Below, one piece after another: positions 17,823 through 25,514 of a stretch of 45,133 nucleotides of DNA. The stretch spans positions 1 through 45,133 of IMG/VR virus record IMGVR_UViG_3300030102_004039. The stretch is one strand, 5' to 3'. Made by a program: the position numbers and the translations under genes. Each line of letters opens with the position of its first letter. Within the stretch, counting starts at the first letter, position 1. The notes under the pieces were generated by a model. The model did no database searches. It saw only the letters and a list, made by a program, of their open reading frames with translations, and was not told the origin of the DNA. Source of the stretch: a virus.

Positions 17823-18411
17823 CGCCGCCGTTTCAGAGGCACCAACACAAACACGAACACTTATTCCAAATGGCACAGTATGTCGTGCAATCATTGTAGT
17901 TAAACTTGGAGATATGGAGATACCAGAGTTTGGCAACGGTATGTGGTTCAAAAAGTCAGCCGCCACAAGTGCCAAATGGATGGAACTAGAGTTCACGGTC
18001 GTTGGCGGAGAACACGACAAACGTAAATTTTGGCATCGTATCTTTGTCGATGGCGATAAGATGGGTGCAAGCGGTATCCCATTAGCCAAAGAGATTGGTC
18101 TGTCTACACTTCGATCAATAATTGAAAGTGCAAACAACATTGATCCATCTGATATGTCAGAGAGTGCGATGCAAAGGCGCAATATCAGTGGCGTTAATGA
18201 CTTGAGCGGCATGGAAATTTGCGCTAAAGTAGGCATTGAAAAAGGCACAGCAGGCTATGAGGATAAGAATAAACTTATGGCGGCAGTGACACCGAACCAA
18301 AAGGATTTTATCCCTTCTGGACAGGCACCGATGGCGCAAGCACCTGCGGCTCAACCGCAACAAATGGCGCAACCAACATCCGGTGCAGTTCCAAGTTGGG
18401 CTAATAAGTAA
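17806..18411 (+). CDS. Putative single-stranded DNA-binding protein, DUF669-like
   Basis: The product is 201 aa. It overlaps the ATPase gene by 17 bases. The core, with NGTVCRAIIVV, MWFKKSAATSAKWMELEFTV and HDKRKFWHRIF, looks like the OB-type phage proteins placed next to Sak4. The C-terminal 40 residues are Pro/Gln/Ala-rich and disordered, ending SWANK rather than the acidic tip of bacterial SSB. The role would be to coat single-stranded DNA and deliver it to the ATPase. Assignment rests on context and pattern, not on a decisive motif. Confidence 0.6.
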   Translation: MLNLNNAAVSEAPTQTRTLIPNGTVCRAIIVVKLGDMEIPEFGNGMWFKKSAATSAKWMELEFTVVGGEHDKRKFWHRIFVDGDKMGASGIPLAKEIGLSTLRSIIESANNIDPSDMSESAMQRRNISGVNDLSGMEICAKVGIEKGTAGYEDKNKLMAAVTPNQKDFIPSGQAPMAQAPAAQPQQMAQPTSGAVPSWANK

Positions 18412-18480
18412 TCTAGCGGCACAGGTTTATTCCACACCTGCTAGACCTCGCACAGGGGGGGCGAGGGTCCAAAACCCCCC
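18412..18480 (+). promoter_or_regulatory. Structured leader: bulged hairpin plus two competing G/C-rich hairpins
   Basis: Right after the stop, TCTAG (18412) and CAGGT (18422) pair with ACCTG (18436) and CTAGA (18441), a 10-bp stem with a 5-base bulge. Next, CCTCGC (18446-18451) pairs with GCGAGG (18461-18466). A G7 tract (18455-18461) can instead pair with C6 (18475-18480), and the two structures exclude each other. A further CTAGA lies at 18486-18490. No U-run follows, so this is not a plain terminator. It lies in front of the helicase gene and may control it. Confidence 0.4.
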
Positions 18481-18508
18481 ACCATCTAGATAAGAAGTGG
18501 ATTCGGAT

Positions 18509-20170
18509 ATGTTACTGCGACCCTATCAAGAGGCCGCTATCACTGATGCTTGCAAAGCATTAGATAAGCATAAAAATACAATTGTTGTTGCACCTACTGG
18601 AGCAGGCAAAACGATTATGTTGTCGGCGCTCGTAGGTAAAAGATACAAGAACGGCAAGAAGGTTCTTGTTATGCAACACAGAGATGAACTTGTAGATCAA
18701 AACAAATCCAAGTTCGAGCGTCTTAATCCATACATCACAACAAGTATTGTTAACGGCACAGTCAAAGATTGGAAAGGTGGCACTGTATTTTCTATGGTGC
18801 AAACAATATCCAGGGATAACAATCTTAAAGATCGACCTGCTTTTGACATGGTTGTTATTGACGAAAGTCATCATGCGGCAGCCGATACATATTTAAAAGT
18901 TATTGATGCAGTTAAAGAAGACAATCCAGATGCAGAGATTGTAGGTTTTACTGCTACGCCCAACAGAGGCGATGGAAAGGGATTGCGAAAAGTATTCAAT
19001 AATTGTTCGCATCAAATAGATATTACAACACTTATTCGAGAGGGTTTTCTTGTACCGCCAAAGTCATACGTCATTGATTGCGGTGTAAACGATAGCCTTA
19101 GAAACGTGGCTATTAGCGGCAACGACTTCAACATGGAGCAAGTTGAGTCGATCATGAATCGCAAGGTCATCAATCAAAAGGTTGTCGAAGAATACATAAA
19201 TCATGCAGAGGGCAGAAAGACTGTTGTATTCTGTAGCACAATCAAACACGCAGAGGATTTGTTAGAAGAGTTTACAGATCAAGACATCAATGCAAAATTA
19301 GTCACAGGGGACACTCCAAAGGCAGATAGGGCTCAGATACTCCATGATTTAGCTCATGGTAATGTTGAGGTCGTAGTTAACGTATCTGTTCTTACAGAGG
19401 GCTTTGACGCTCCACCAGTGTCGTGCATCATTCTAACCAGACCATGCTCTCAGAAAGCTACAATGGTTCAGATGATCGGGCGTGGTTTACGCACAATAGA
19501 TCCAGAAGAGTTTCCTAATCTAGTTAAGAGAGACTGTATTGTTTTAGATTTTGGAACAAGTGTACTGACGCATGGATCATTAGAAGACTCAGTTAGCTTA
19601 GATGATAAAGAAAAAGGTGAAGCACCACTTAAACAATGCCCAGAGTGCGAAGCCGTTGTTCCTATGGGCTCGAAGATCTGTCCTATCTGTGAACACATTT
19701 TTGATAGCGGCGAGAAAGAAGAAAAAGAAGAACTTCACACGTTTGAAATGACAGAGTTTGATCTGATGCAGATGTCTCCATTTAGATGGATGGATATGTT
19801 TGGGGATCAAAGCCTGCGTATGGCTATGGGGTTTGAAGGCTTTGTTGGAGTTGCAAATACATCTGATGTATCAGTTGCTTTTGGTAGAAATAAACAAGGC
19901 AAACTAAAAGTTCTTGCCGTTGGCGGTGGTGTACAATGCACGGCGGCTGCAGATGATTTTTTACGAGAGATTGAGGACGGCAATGCCGCCAAGAAAACAA
20001 AAAGATGGTTAGATCAACGATTAACGGACAAACAAAGATCGCACCTGGCTACTCAAGGGATAAATGTTGAACCGTTTGATTTCTCTTGGACGAAGTACAG
20101 AGCGGCTTGTATGCTTAGTTTCTTATGGAACAAGCGCACAATCGAGGCAACAGTGGAGAGGTATTTATGA
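18509..20170 (+). CDS. SF2 DEAD/DEAH-type helicase with C-terminal zinc motif
   Basis: The product is 553 aa from the ATG. A GTG at 18497 would add four residues. Motifs: Q-type LRPYQ at 3-7, motif I APTGAGKT 28-35, motif II DESH 118-121, motif III TAT 148-150, motif V region TEGFD 296-300, motif VI QMIGRGLR 321-328. A four-cysteine zinc site follows (Cys377, Cys380, Cys391, Cys394). The C-terminal 150 residues are a separate domain. This design fits UvsW/Res-like helicases that remodel forks and recombination intermediates, in line with its operon. The stop overlaps the next ATG. Confidence 0.88.
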   Translation: MLLRPYQEAAITDACKALDKHKNTIVVAPTGAGKTIMLSALVGKRYKNGKKVLVMQHRDELVDQNKSKFERLNPYITTSIVNGTVKDWKGGTVFSMVQTISRDNNLKDRPAFDMVVIDESHHAAADTYLKVIDAVKEDNPDAEIVGFTATPNRGDGKGLRKVFNNCSHQIDITTLIREGFLVPPKSYVIDCGVNDSLRNVAISGNDFNMEQVESIMNRKVINQKVVEEYINHAEGRKTVVFCSTIKHAEDLLEEFTDQDINAKLVTGDTPKADRAQILHDLAHGNVEVVVNVSVLTEGFDAPPVSCIILTRPCSQKATMVQMIGRGLRTIDPEEFPNLVKRDCIVLDFGTSVLTHGSLEDSVSLDDKEKGEAPLKQCPECEAVVPMGSKICPICEHIFDSGEKEEKEELHTFEMTEFDLMQMSPFRWMDMFGDQSLRMAMGFEGFVGVANTSDVSVAFGRNKQGKLKVLAVGGGVQCTAAADDFLREIEDGNAAKKTKRWLDQRLTDKQRSHLATQGINVEPFDFSWTKYRAACMLSFLWNKRTIEATVERYL

Positions 20171-20421
20171 AAAAAAATAAATTTCATCCAAAAGGTCATG
20201 TGGCGTTACCTGTTCCAGAAGGTATGTTGAAGACGATGAAATCTGGAAAAAGTAATGCTGAAGCACTGAATCGTTGGCAAGTAAAAGACGTAAAGACTCG
20301 ATGGGCAGTTTATGATGATGGTCTTAAAATTTGGTATAACGGAAAGCTTATAGCTGAGATACATCCAGATGAGTTTAAATATTTATTATCTGATCTCGCT
20401 ATGTATTTAAGGAGGAAATAA
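20167..20421 (+). CDS. Small early protein of unknown function
   Basis: The product is 84 aa. The ATG at 20167 overlaps the helicase stop (ATGA), which is preferred over an upstream in-frame ATG at 20125. The protein is basic, begins KKNKFHPKGHVALPVPEGM and ends with an amphipathic helix. A KIWYNGKLIAEIHPDEF stretch suggests a small beta-alpha fold. No recognisable domain. Translational coupling to the helicase suggests a helper role. Confidence 0.65.
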   Translation: MKKNKFHPKGHVALPVPEGMLKTMKSGKSNAEALNRWQVKDVKTRWAVYDDGLKIWYNGKLIAEIHPDEFKYLLSDLAMYLRRK

Positions 20422-20425
20422 TGCA

Positions 20426-20707
20426 ATGAAAGTTAGGGAAAAATATGGTTATACAGTTTTTTTTCGGCACGATTATGACAGTCAAAAGCTAAATGATTTG
20501 TTGGCAAGTGATGGCGTAAAATTACTGTTTCAAAACTTTCATCAATTTAATTGTCTTGATTGTGGTAAAGAATTTTTAGCGCAAAATAAAGGCACTGGTA
20601 CAAAATATTGTAGCGCTGGATGTAGAAATAAAGCTTCACGACAGCGTTTAGTAAACAAGTTAGTTGAAGAAGAAATTGCACGAAGAAAAGAACAGGGGTT
20701 GATATGA
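20426..20707 (+). CDS. Small zinc-ribbon protein
   Basis: The product is 93 aa. AGGAGG lies 10 bases upstream. A zinc-binding pattern is clear: CLDCGKEF near residue 40, then KYCSAGCRNKASRQR near 62, giving C-x2-C and C-x3-C. The second half is a basic helix rich in Arg and Lys. This resembles small zinc ribbons that bind nucleic acid or partner proteins in replication modules. No nuclease His is evident, so I do not call it HNH. The stop overlaps the next start. Confidence 0.65.
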   Translation: MKVREKYGYTVFFRHDYDSQKLNDLLASDGVKLLFQNFHQFNCLDCGKEFLAQNKGTGTKYCSAGCRNKASRQRLVNKLVEEEIARRKEQGLI

Positions 20708-20922
20708 GTGATTTACCAAAACCAGTAAGTGAATTGTCATTTGTATTAGAGAAGTTTGGTTGGGATACCAAGTTTTCTGATCTGTCACTAGATCAGGTTC
20801 ATGTATTAATATTTGCTTTGCAGGAAGCAGAAAAATTATCAGAGGAGATAGACATTGGAAAGCTCGAAGACAAATACTATAAGTCAACAGGCTCTTGGCC
20901 TTCTACAAGTATCCCCTTCTGA
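20704..20922 (+). CDS. Small acidic early protein
   Basis: The product is 72 aa. It starts ATGA over the preceding stop and has an acidic helical composition (SELSFVLEKFGWDTKFSDL, then LHVLIFALQEAEKL-like helices). Its 3' 68 bases overlap the TTG start of the nuclease gene in another frame, an unusually long overlap. Because the nuclease start is well supported, either both genes share the DNA or this one ends inside it. No domain is recognised. Confidence 0.55.
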   Translation: MSDLPKPVSELSFVLEKFGWDTKFSDLSLDQVHVLIFALQEAEKLSEEIDIGKLEDKYYKSTGSWPSTSIPF

Positions 20923-21631
20923 TCTCGTAGCAGAGGCAATATCGCAAGCAGTAGACAAAGCTATCGTAGAAAAGAATAGCAAGCGCCAAAGAAGAAGATA
21001 TTTAGGCGCATCTAGCATAGGTGAAGAGTGCAGTAGAAAAATACAATATCGGTATTTGAACTATCCAACTGATGAAGGATCAGGTTTTAGTGCTAAAACA
21101 CTTAGGATATTTGAGTTTGGTCATCACATTGAGGATCATGCTGCCGCCTGGCTACGAGATGCAGGATTTGATCTTCGAACAGAGGACAAAATGGGGCAAC
21201 AGTTTGGGTTTTCTATAGCTGGTGACGAAATCAAGGGACACATTGATGGCGTGATCTGTGGTGGTAACGTGGATATGGGATATCCTGCACTGTGGGAAAA
21301 CAAATCAGCAAACGATCAGAAATGGAAAGCATTTCAGCGCATGGGGGTAGCCAAGGCAAATCCCGTTTACGCTACTCAGATCGCTTTATATCAAGCCTAC
21401 ATGGAACTCACAGATCATCCTGCGCTCTTTACAGTAATAAATAAAAATAATTCTGAAATTTATTATGAGTTGGTGCCATTTGATCGAGAGTTAGCACAGG
21501 CCGCAAGTGACAAGGCTGTAAATATCTTGACTGCGGCAAAAGCAGGTGACATTCTACCTCGCATAGCTCAAACAAAAGATTTTTATCTTTGTAAGTTTTG
21601 CGAGTTTAGGGAGACTTGTTGGAATAGTTAA
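20855..21631 (+). CDS. Cas4/RecB-like PD-(D/E)XK nuclease with four-cysteine cluster motif
   Basis: The product is 258 aa from a TTG start with AGGAG 7 bases upstream. No ATG or GTG start is available until well inside the domain. Nuclease core: His90/His91, GHIDG with Asp131, ENK with Glu148 and Lys150, and a QxxxY helix near 175-183. Cys59 plus CKFCEFRETC (Cys246, Cys249, Cys255) gives the Cas4/AddB Fe-S cysteine arrangement. It would trim DNA ends to single strands for the neighbouring annealing proteins. It is encoded without any cas gene, so a recombination exonuclease is the sound reading. Confidence 0.85.
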   Translation: MESSKTNTISQQALGLLQVSPSDLVAEAISQAVDKAIVEKNSKRQRRRYLGASSIGEECSRKIQYRYLNYPTDEGSGFSAKTLRIFEFGHHIEDHAAAWLRDAGFDLRTEDKMGQQFGFSIAGDEIKGHIDGVICGGNVDMGYPALWENKSANDQKWKAFQRMGVAKANPVYATQIALYQAYMELTDHPALFTVINKNNSEIYYELVPFDRELAQAASDKAVNILTAAKAGDILPRIAQTKDFYLCKFCEFRETCWNS

Positions 21632-21638
21632 AAAATCA

Positions 21639-21670
21639 GGGGGTAGGCAAAAGGACTATTATCTACCCCC
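21639..21670 (+). other. Intergenic hairpin, 8-bp stem
   Basis: GGGGGTAG at 21639-21646 pairs perfectly with CTACCCCC at 21663-21670 across a 16-base loop. No U-run follows, so it is not a standard terminator. It lies in the 72-base gap between the nuclease and primase-helicase genes and could be an mRNA processing or stability element. Confidence 0.45.
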
Positions 21671-21703
21671 CGAAGAGGTAAATAGGTATATAGGGACAAT
21701 ATA

Positions 21704-23887
21704 ATGTCATTAAGGGTAGTTGGCAATACAAGATATGGTAACGGACAGAGAGATTTAGTCGCAGAAATCACGGATAAAGTTCCGTCTTATGTGCAAGTAG
21801 ATGCTCTAAAAAACGCTTATCCAAACGGAAAAGTTGTTCGTAATGAATTTTATTTAGGATCTTTAAGTGGAGAGCCAGGGCAGTCTCTCAAAATAAATAT
21901 AGATCCATCGAGCCCAGATTTTATGCGCGGCATGGATTTTAATACAGGCGATGGCATTGGGGGTATAACTAAAATCCTCATGGCGGCGTATAATTGGAAG
22001 ATAAGAGATGTAGCAGATCATTTTTCTACATGGTTGGAAAAGCCACAAACAGAACCACCCATGAATCCGATACAACCAAAGCAAGAACAACCACAGACCG
22101 AACAAATAAAACGAAAAAGGGTCATTGATTATTCAACACCACATGATGCTGAATATCTGTATTTATCAGAAGACGGTGAAGTTATTGTTGCTGTTAGAAA
22201 ATACATCGAACGAGATCAAACTGGAGAAATTGTCCGAGATAGTGACGGTAGTGCAAAAAAAGAATTTCGTCAGTTTCCTCGATTACCAGAGACAAGACCG
22301 CTTTATAACCTACCGCAAATCAAAGAAGCAGATCGAGTCATATGGGTTGAAGGAGAGAAGTGTGCCGATGAATTAATAAAACTAGGACACACAGCAACTT
22401 GCACTATTGGGGGCGCAGGAATGCTTTCTCAACGCACTAAAGATAAGTTTGATTTCTCTCCATTGCATGGAAAAGAATTTATTATATGGCCTGATAATGA
22501 TGATGCAGGACAGAAACTAGCTAGGATCATACAAGAACTTGCGGTAAATGCAGGAGCTAAATCTGTCACAATGCTCACACCACCAAGAGGTAAACCAAAA
22601 AAATGGGATGCCGCTGATGCAATAGAAGAGGGCTTTGATATATCAAAGTTTCTCAATGCACCAAATCATAAAGTAAAAAGAACACTATCTCTTAAAAATA
22701 GAAATCTTTTAATAGCCGAACAATTTCATGGATCTCCACCTGAACAAAAGTTTTTAATTGGAGATACTATACCATTAGGAATACCATGTGTTTTTGCCGC
22801 TGCAGGAGATAGCGGTAAAGGTATGATGACATTAGATCTGGCTATGAAAGTTGCATCTGGTCAATCTATGCAAAGATCTTTCGGTGGATTAGTCGCTCAT
22901 CATGGATCAGCTATTATCTTATCTGCTGAAGACGATAGAGATGAATTACATCGTAGAGTTAGCCGACTCGATGCTACGAACAATCGTTCAAACTACAAGC
23001 ATGACTTATTAATTGTACCTTTACCAAACGAAGGTGGTGTGTTTCCGATTATGATGAAGTCAGATAATACCTACGTTACATCACCAGAGTTTGAGAAGAT
23101 CTACGAAGAAATGCTTGAGATTGAGGATCTGGCTTTGGTTGTTATTGATCCTATGGCTTCATTTGTACACGCAGATGTAAATGCAGACCCAGCGGCTGGC
23201 GCGGCGTTCATGGGTCTGTTAGCTCAAATGGCTACAGAAACAGGGGCTACGATTATAGTCAATCACCATATGGCTAAGATTAGAGATAAAGATCCGGTCA
23301 CAACCCCAGAAGAAGCTCGTAATCTTATCCGGGGTACGTCAGCTATTGTCGATGGGGTCAGGTCAGCTTTTGCTATTTGGCAAGTCGATGAGGGTGTTGC
23401 CAGGACACGTTGTAAAAATCTTGGCGTTACTTATACAAGGAACGCTGTGTTCGATGGAGCCGTGGTTAAATCAAATGGCGTTGCTAATCGGGATATAAGA
23501 CACTTTATTCGTAACTCAAACAACGGGCTGCTAGAGGATAGAAGTGAAGATATTAGAAGTATTATTGGTTCTGAAGTCGTTAGAAATAGACTCGAATATG
23601 TATTTAATTTTATCAATCTTCAGGAACAAGCAGGTAATTATATGACAAAAGATGGCAATATTGATGGTGTTTGGGCATCAATTCAAAACGCACCATCTAC
23701 AGATGTAAATGCTATTAATCTAAGAGATGATGGAAGAACTACAATTAAAAACACTGTTACAGCTTTACTACAAGATGGCAGATTAGGTGCTTATAGAAGA
23801 TCGGATAAAGGTAAGAAACAATTTATCGGGGTTGTAGGTGGTGATTTGTATCAAGAAGAACAAAATATAATTCATGGAGTTGAATAA
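21704..23887 (+). CDS. Toprim primase fused to RepA-like helicase domain
   Basis: The product is 727 aa. Residues about 205-300 are a Toprim domain: VEGEK with Glu216, and WPDNDDAG with Asp264 and Asp266. Residues about 345-570 are a RepA/AAA_25 RecA-like helicase: Walker A GDSGKGM 368-374, Walker B LALVVID 476-482, and a VNHHM sensor strand. The first 120 residues could hold a degenerate primase zinc or DNA-binding region but show no cysteine cluster. It would prime and unwind at the phage origin. No phage DNA polymerase accompanies it, so host polymerase use is inferred. Confidence 0.82.
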   Translation: MSLRVVGNTRYGNGQRDLVAEITDKVPSYVQVDALKNAYPNGKVVRNEFYLGSLSGEPGQSLKINIDPSSPDFMRGMDFNTGDGIGGITKILMAAYNWKIRDVADHFSTWLEKPQTEPPMNPIQPKQEQPQTEQIKRKRVIDYSTPHDAEYLYLSEDGEVIVAVRKYIERDQTGEIVRDSDGSAKKEFRQFPRLPETRPLYNLPQIKEADRVIWVEGEKCADELIKLGHTATCTIGGAGMLSQRTKDKFDFSPLHGKEFIIWPDNDDAGQKLARIIQELAVNAGAKSVTMLTPPRGKPKKWDAADAIEEGFDISKFLNAPNHKVKRTLSLKNRNLLIAEQFHGSPPEQKFLIGDTIPLGIPCVFAAAGDSGKGMMTLDLAMKVASGQSMQRSFGGLVAHHGSAIILSAEDDRDELHRRVSRLDATNNRSNYKHDLLIVPLPNEGGVFPIMMKSDNTYVTSPEFEKIYEEMLEIEDLALVVIDPMASFVHADVNADPAAGAAFMGLLAQMATETGATIIVNHHMAKIRDKDPVTTPEEARNLIRGTSAIVDGVRSAFAIWQVDEGVARTRCKNLGVTYTRNAVFDGAVVKSNGVANRDIRHFIRNSNNGLLEDRSEDIRSIIGSEVVRNRLEYVFNFINLQEQAGNYMTKDGNIDGVWASIQNAPSTDVNAINLRDDGRTTIKNTVTALLQDGRLGAYRRSDKGKKQFIGVVGGDLYQEEQNIIHGVE

Positions 23888-24195
23888 TGAAAGCAAAGGT
23901 AAAAGGTAAAATTTACGAAAACGAAGAGGCTCGAATAAGATATGAGGATCTTTATAGTAAAGCCTGGTGCGTTCAAAACAGGTTAGATGTATCAGAAAAA
24001 CCTCATCTTCGGGGGCAAATAAAAATAAAAACTTTTGCAGAAAAAGAAGATGAAATTAAAAATTTTTCTAAAAATGCAAAAATGGTTAATAGTTTTTTAA
24101 ACAGAAAAATGGACATACCAAAAATTGCAGAAGTAATGTTTTCAACTGAACAGTTTGTTAAAAATATAATAAAAAAATATAACCTGCCTAGATAA
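23887..24195 (+). CDS. Small basic protein with possible C-terminal helix-turn-helix
   Basis: The product is 102 aa, starting TAATG over the primase stop. It is Lys-rich. The C-terminus MDIPKIAEVMFSTEQFVKN has the spacing of a helix-turn-helix (IAEVM, then a turn, then FVKNIIKKY). No other feature is recognised. As the last gene of the early operon before a hairpin terminator, it may be a regulator or a replication helper. Confidence 0.6.
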   Translation: MKAKVKGKIYENEEARIRYEDLYSKAWCVQNRLDVSEKPHLRGQIKIKTFAEKEDEIKNFSKNAKMVNSFLNRKMDIPKIAEVMFSTEQFVKNIIKKYNLPR

Positions 24196-24429
24196 TTAAT
24201 TAGGCCGTATTTTTGGCCTAATTATTTTTGTTGACTGAGCATTTGAAACAACGCAGTACATAGACATTTCATTACCATATAACTCATAAATGTGGTCGTA
24301 AATATTATCAAATGTGCGGCTGCTCATGGCTTTGATGCAATGCCGCTCACTCTCAAACCAAACAACTGTGTCAATCTCATGCGTGTTCAACATATAAGAA
24401 ATAACTAATGCTGTATAATATTCAATCAT
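24196..24429 (-). CDS. Small conserved phage protein, distal gene of the minus block
   Basis: The product is 77 aa. The ATG at 24429 overlaps the preceding stop (ATGA). A GTG nine bases further upstream is an alternative. The sequence IEYYTALVISYMLN, VVWFESERHCIKAMSS and MYCVVSN is familiar as a conserved hypothetical of marine phages. It has two cysteines and no membrane segment of full length. The end of the gene lies within the early-operon terminator. Function unknown. Confidence 0.65.
   Translation of the reverse strand: MIEYYTALVISYMLNTHEIDTVVWFESERHCIKAMSSRTFDNIYDHIYELYGNEMSMYCVVSNAQSTKIIRPKIRPN
24197..24229 (+). terminator. Rho-independent terminator of the early operon
   Basis: TAATTAGGCC (24197-24206) pairs perfectly with GGCCTAATTA (24215-24224), followed by TTTTT. 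It begins one base after the stop of the last early gene and overlaps the 3' coding end of the convergent minus-strand gene, so one DNA segment serves both. Confidence 0.85.
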
Positions 24430-24650
24430 TTCTTCCACACATCGTTAATTAAGATCTTATCTTTATCTCCACCAAATTCAATGATGAACTCGCTCTTAGC
24501 CATCTGGCTAGCTTTGGCAGAGCTCTCAGCTTTGATAGGATAAGTCTTTTTAACAACGCCCTCTATCTCAACAAAAAACTCTCTTTTTTCGGGATAGTTT
24601 TCGGGTTTCGGGAATACATGAACTGTATGAAATTTATCATCGTCTGTCAT
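24426..24650 (-). CDS. Small accessory protein of unknown function
   Basis: The product is 74 aa, ending with a stop that overlaps the next ATG on the minus strand. Pattern: FFVEIEGVVKKTYPIKAES, then SAKASQMAKSEFIIEF. This beta-strand plus helix order resembles small phage proteins with an [AEST]xxxAxxxA helix after a beta hairpin. Three TTCGGG hexamers (plus strand, 24588-24612) fall inside the coding region and encode Pro-Glu-x repeats. Confidence 0.6.
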   Translation of the reverse strand: MTDDDKFHTVHVFPKPENYPEKREFFVEIEGVVKKTYPIKAESSAKASQMAKSEFIIEFGGDKDKILINDVWKK

Positions 24651-24828
24651 GGCTAATTCCTAATTCTTTCATCCAATTTTGCAAAGTTTGATAATTTTTT
24701 AAATTTAATAATTTTGCAGCTGAAGTAAGATTATTTTCTTTTTCCAAAGCACGTTCAATATACGAGCGTTTAAGAGCATCAATCGCTCGTTTAATATCGA
24801 AGTCTTCGGGATTATTTTTAACATCCAT
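24637..24828 (-). CDS. Fis-type helix-turn-helix regulator
   Basis: The product is 63 aa. The frame is open further upstream, but the ATG at 24828 with AAGGAAAT 6-8 bases before it is the natural start, and the upstream part looks non-coding. Residues about 20-60 match the Fis/HTH_8 fold: YIERALEKENNLTSAAKLL, then YQTLQNWMKELGI. In NtrC-type activators this domain binds DNA as a dimer. Here it stands alone, with its own promoter-like sequence just upstream. A phage transcription or DNA-bending factor is inferred. Confidence 0.75.
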   Translation of the reverse strand: MDVKNNPEDFDIKRAIDALKRSYIERALEKENNLTSAAKLLNLKNYQTLQNWMKELGISHDRR

Positions 24829-24859
24829 ATTAATTTCCTTTTTACCTAGTTTATCTGTT

Positions 24860-24888
24860 ATTATACAAAAATTTTTATAAAAAAAACC
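24860..24888 (-). promoter_or_regulatory. Putative promoter for the Fis-type gene
   Basis: On the minus strand, TATAAT (24865-24860) is preceded directly by TTATAAAAATTTTTG (24880-24866). That spacer differs at three positions from the ACATAAAAAATTTTG box of other promoters here. The -35 hexamer is poor, so an activator may be needed. It lies 32 bases upstream of the ATG at 24828. Confidence 0.4.
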
Positions 24889-24948
24889 CCCAATGCCAAA
24901 AACAGAAATTAAAAAGCATCGAGGGTATAGTAGTTTAGTAATTGGAAC

Positions 24949-24972
24949 GTAGGAAACAGGCGATGTTCCTAC
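24949..24972. other. Intergenic hairpin, 7-bp stem
   Basis: GTAGGAA (24949-24955) pairs with TTCCTAC (24966-24972) across a 10-base loop. It is followed on the plus strand by TAAAAAAT, without a U-run. The 218-base stretch 24829-25046 holds this hairpin, the promoter-like sequence at 24860 and nothing else that I can support. Confidence 0.4.
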
Positions 24973-25046
24973 TAAAAAATATATGACATAAGCTGTCCTG
25001 GTGGGCAAGAAAAAAAATTTTCGCCTGCAGCCTTCGGGATCGGGGC

Positions 25047-25139
25047 TCAAAATATTCCAAAATGAACTCCTAAAATCCAACCACAGACCATAAAAATAAT
25101 AATACCTGCAATCAAAAATTCTTCAAAAATTCGGTTCAT
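25047..25139 (-). CDS. 30-residue single-pass membrane peptide
   Basis: The minus-strand ATG at 25139 has GGAGGGAG about 8 bases upstream, inside the end of the preceding gene. The peptide MNRIFEEFLIAGIIIFMVCG continues with a Trp/Leu/Gly segment and ends at TGA in 25047-25049. Residues 8-26 form one membrane helix. The strong ribosome binding site and the clean hydrophobic profile support it as real despite its size. Its role is unknown. Small phage membrane peptides often modulate lysis or host envelope proteins. Confidence 0.5.
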   Translation of the reverse strand: MNRIFEEFLIAGIIIFMVCGWILGVHFGIF

Positions 25140-25305
25140 AAAGAACTCCCTCCTCTTCTTTTTGCTTGTAGTAATTTATCTCCTTAACCAAACTCTCAAT
25201 TCTAGGATCTTCAGGATTCTCCCATTCGATTTCATCTCGCATCTTTTCCAGTCTCTTTTTTAATACGCTCACTAATTCGACTTCAGCTATTCCTAAAACT
25301 TTCAT
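25123..25305 (-). CDS. Small coiled-coil accessory protein
   Basis: The product is 60 aa, with its ATG overlapping the preceding stop (ATGA). It is a highly charged helix: VELVSVLKKRLEKMRDEIEWE, then PRIESLVKEINYYKQKEE. No domain is recognised. It is translated in one chain of overlapping small genes downstream of the methyltransferase on the minus strand. Confidence 0.6.
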   Translation of the reverse strand: MKVLGIAEVELVSVLKKRLEKMRDEIEWENPEDPRIESLVKEINYYKQKEEEGVLYEPNF

Positions 25306-25514
25306 CCCCAGTCCTTTCTGTCTTCCTCATTGAGCCATCCTTCCATGTAGGCTTCGATTTCACTTTCAGTCATGTCAATCTCGGTCACAACATTTCTACC
25401 AATGGTATCCAACCAAATTCGTGGCTCTGGTTTTCTCCCATAATATCGATCAGAAGAGCCGCGATCTGCGGCTCTCTCTTCACGATCCATCACCCATGAT
25501 TTCACTCTTCCCAC
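25302..25514 (-). CDS. Small conserved phage protein with GTG start
   Basis: The product is 70 aa. The GTG at 25514 has AGGAGG 8-10 bases upstream, within the previous gene. The sequence contains SSDRYYGRKPEPRIW and ends WLNEEDRKDWG. The YYGR and DRKDWG elements recur in small phage proteins I remember without known function. Acidic C-terminus, no membrane segment. The overlaps on both sides support co-translation. Confidence 0.6.
   Translation of the reverse strand: MGRVKSWVMDREERAADRGSSDRYYGRKPEPRIWLDTIGRNVVTEIDMTESEIEAYMEGWLNEEDRKDWG

Noticed and set aside
18412-18490. tRNA-like fold ending in CCACCA
   Set aside because: The T-loop lacks the TTC-purine pattern, the acceptor stem is only 5 bp, and no anticodon arm of standard size can be drawn.
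20855-21631. CRISPR-associated Cas4
   Set aside because: The motif set fits, but no cas1, cas2 or repeat array exists. A phage recombination nuclease is the simpler reading.
24829-25080. Upstream extension of the Fis-type gene to 147 codons
   Set aside because: The added 84 residues read through promoter-like and hairpin DNA. The internal ATG has a good ribosome binding site and starts a complete Fis-type domain.
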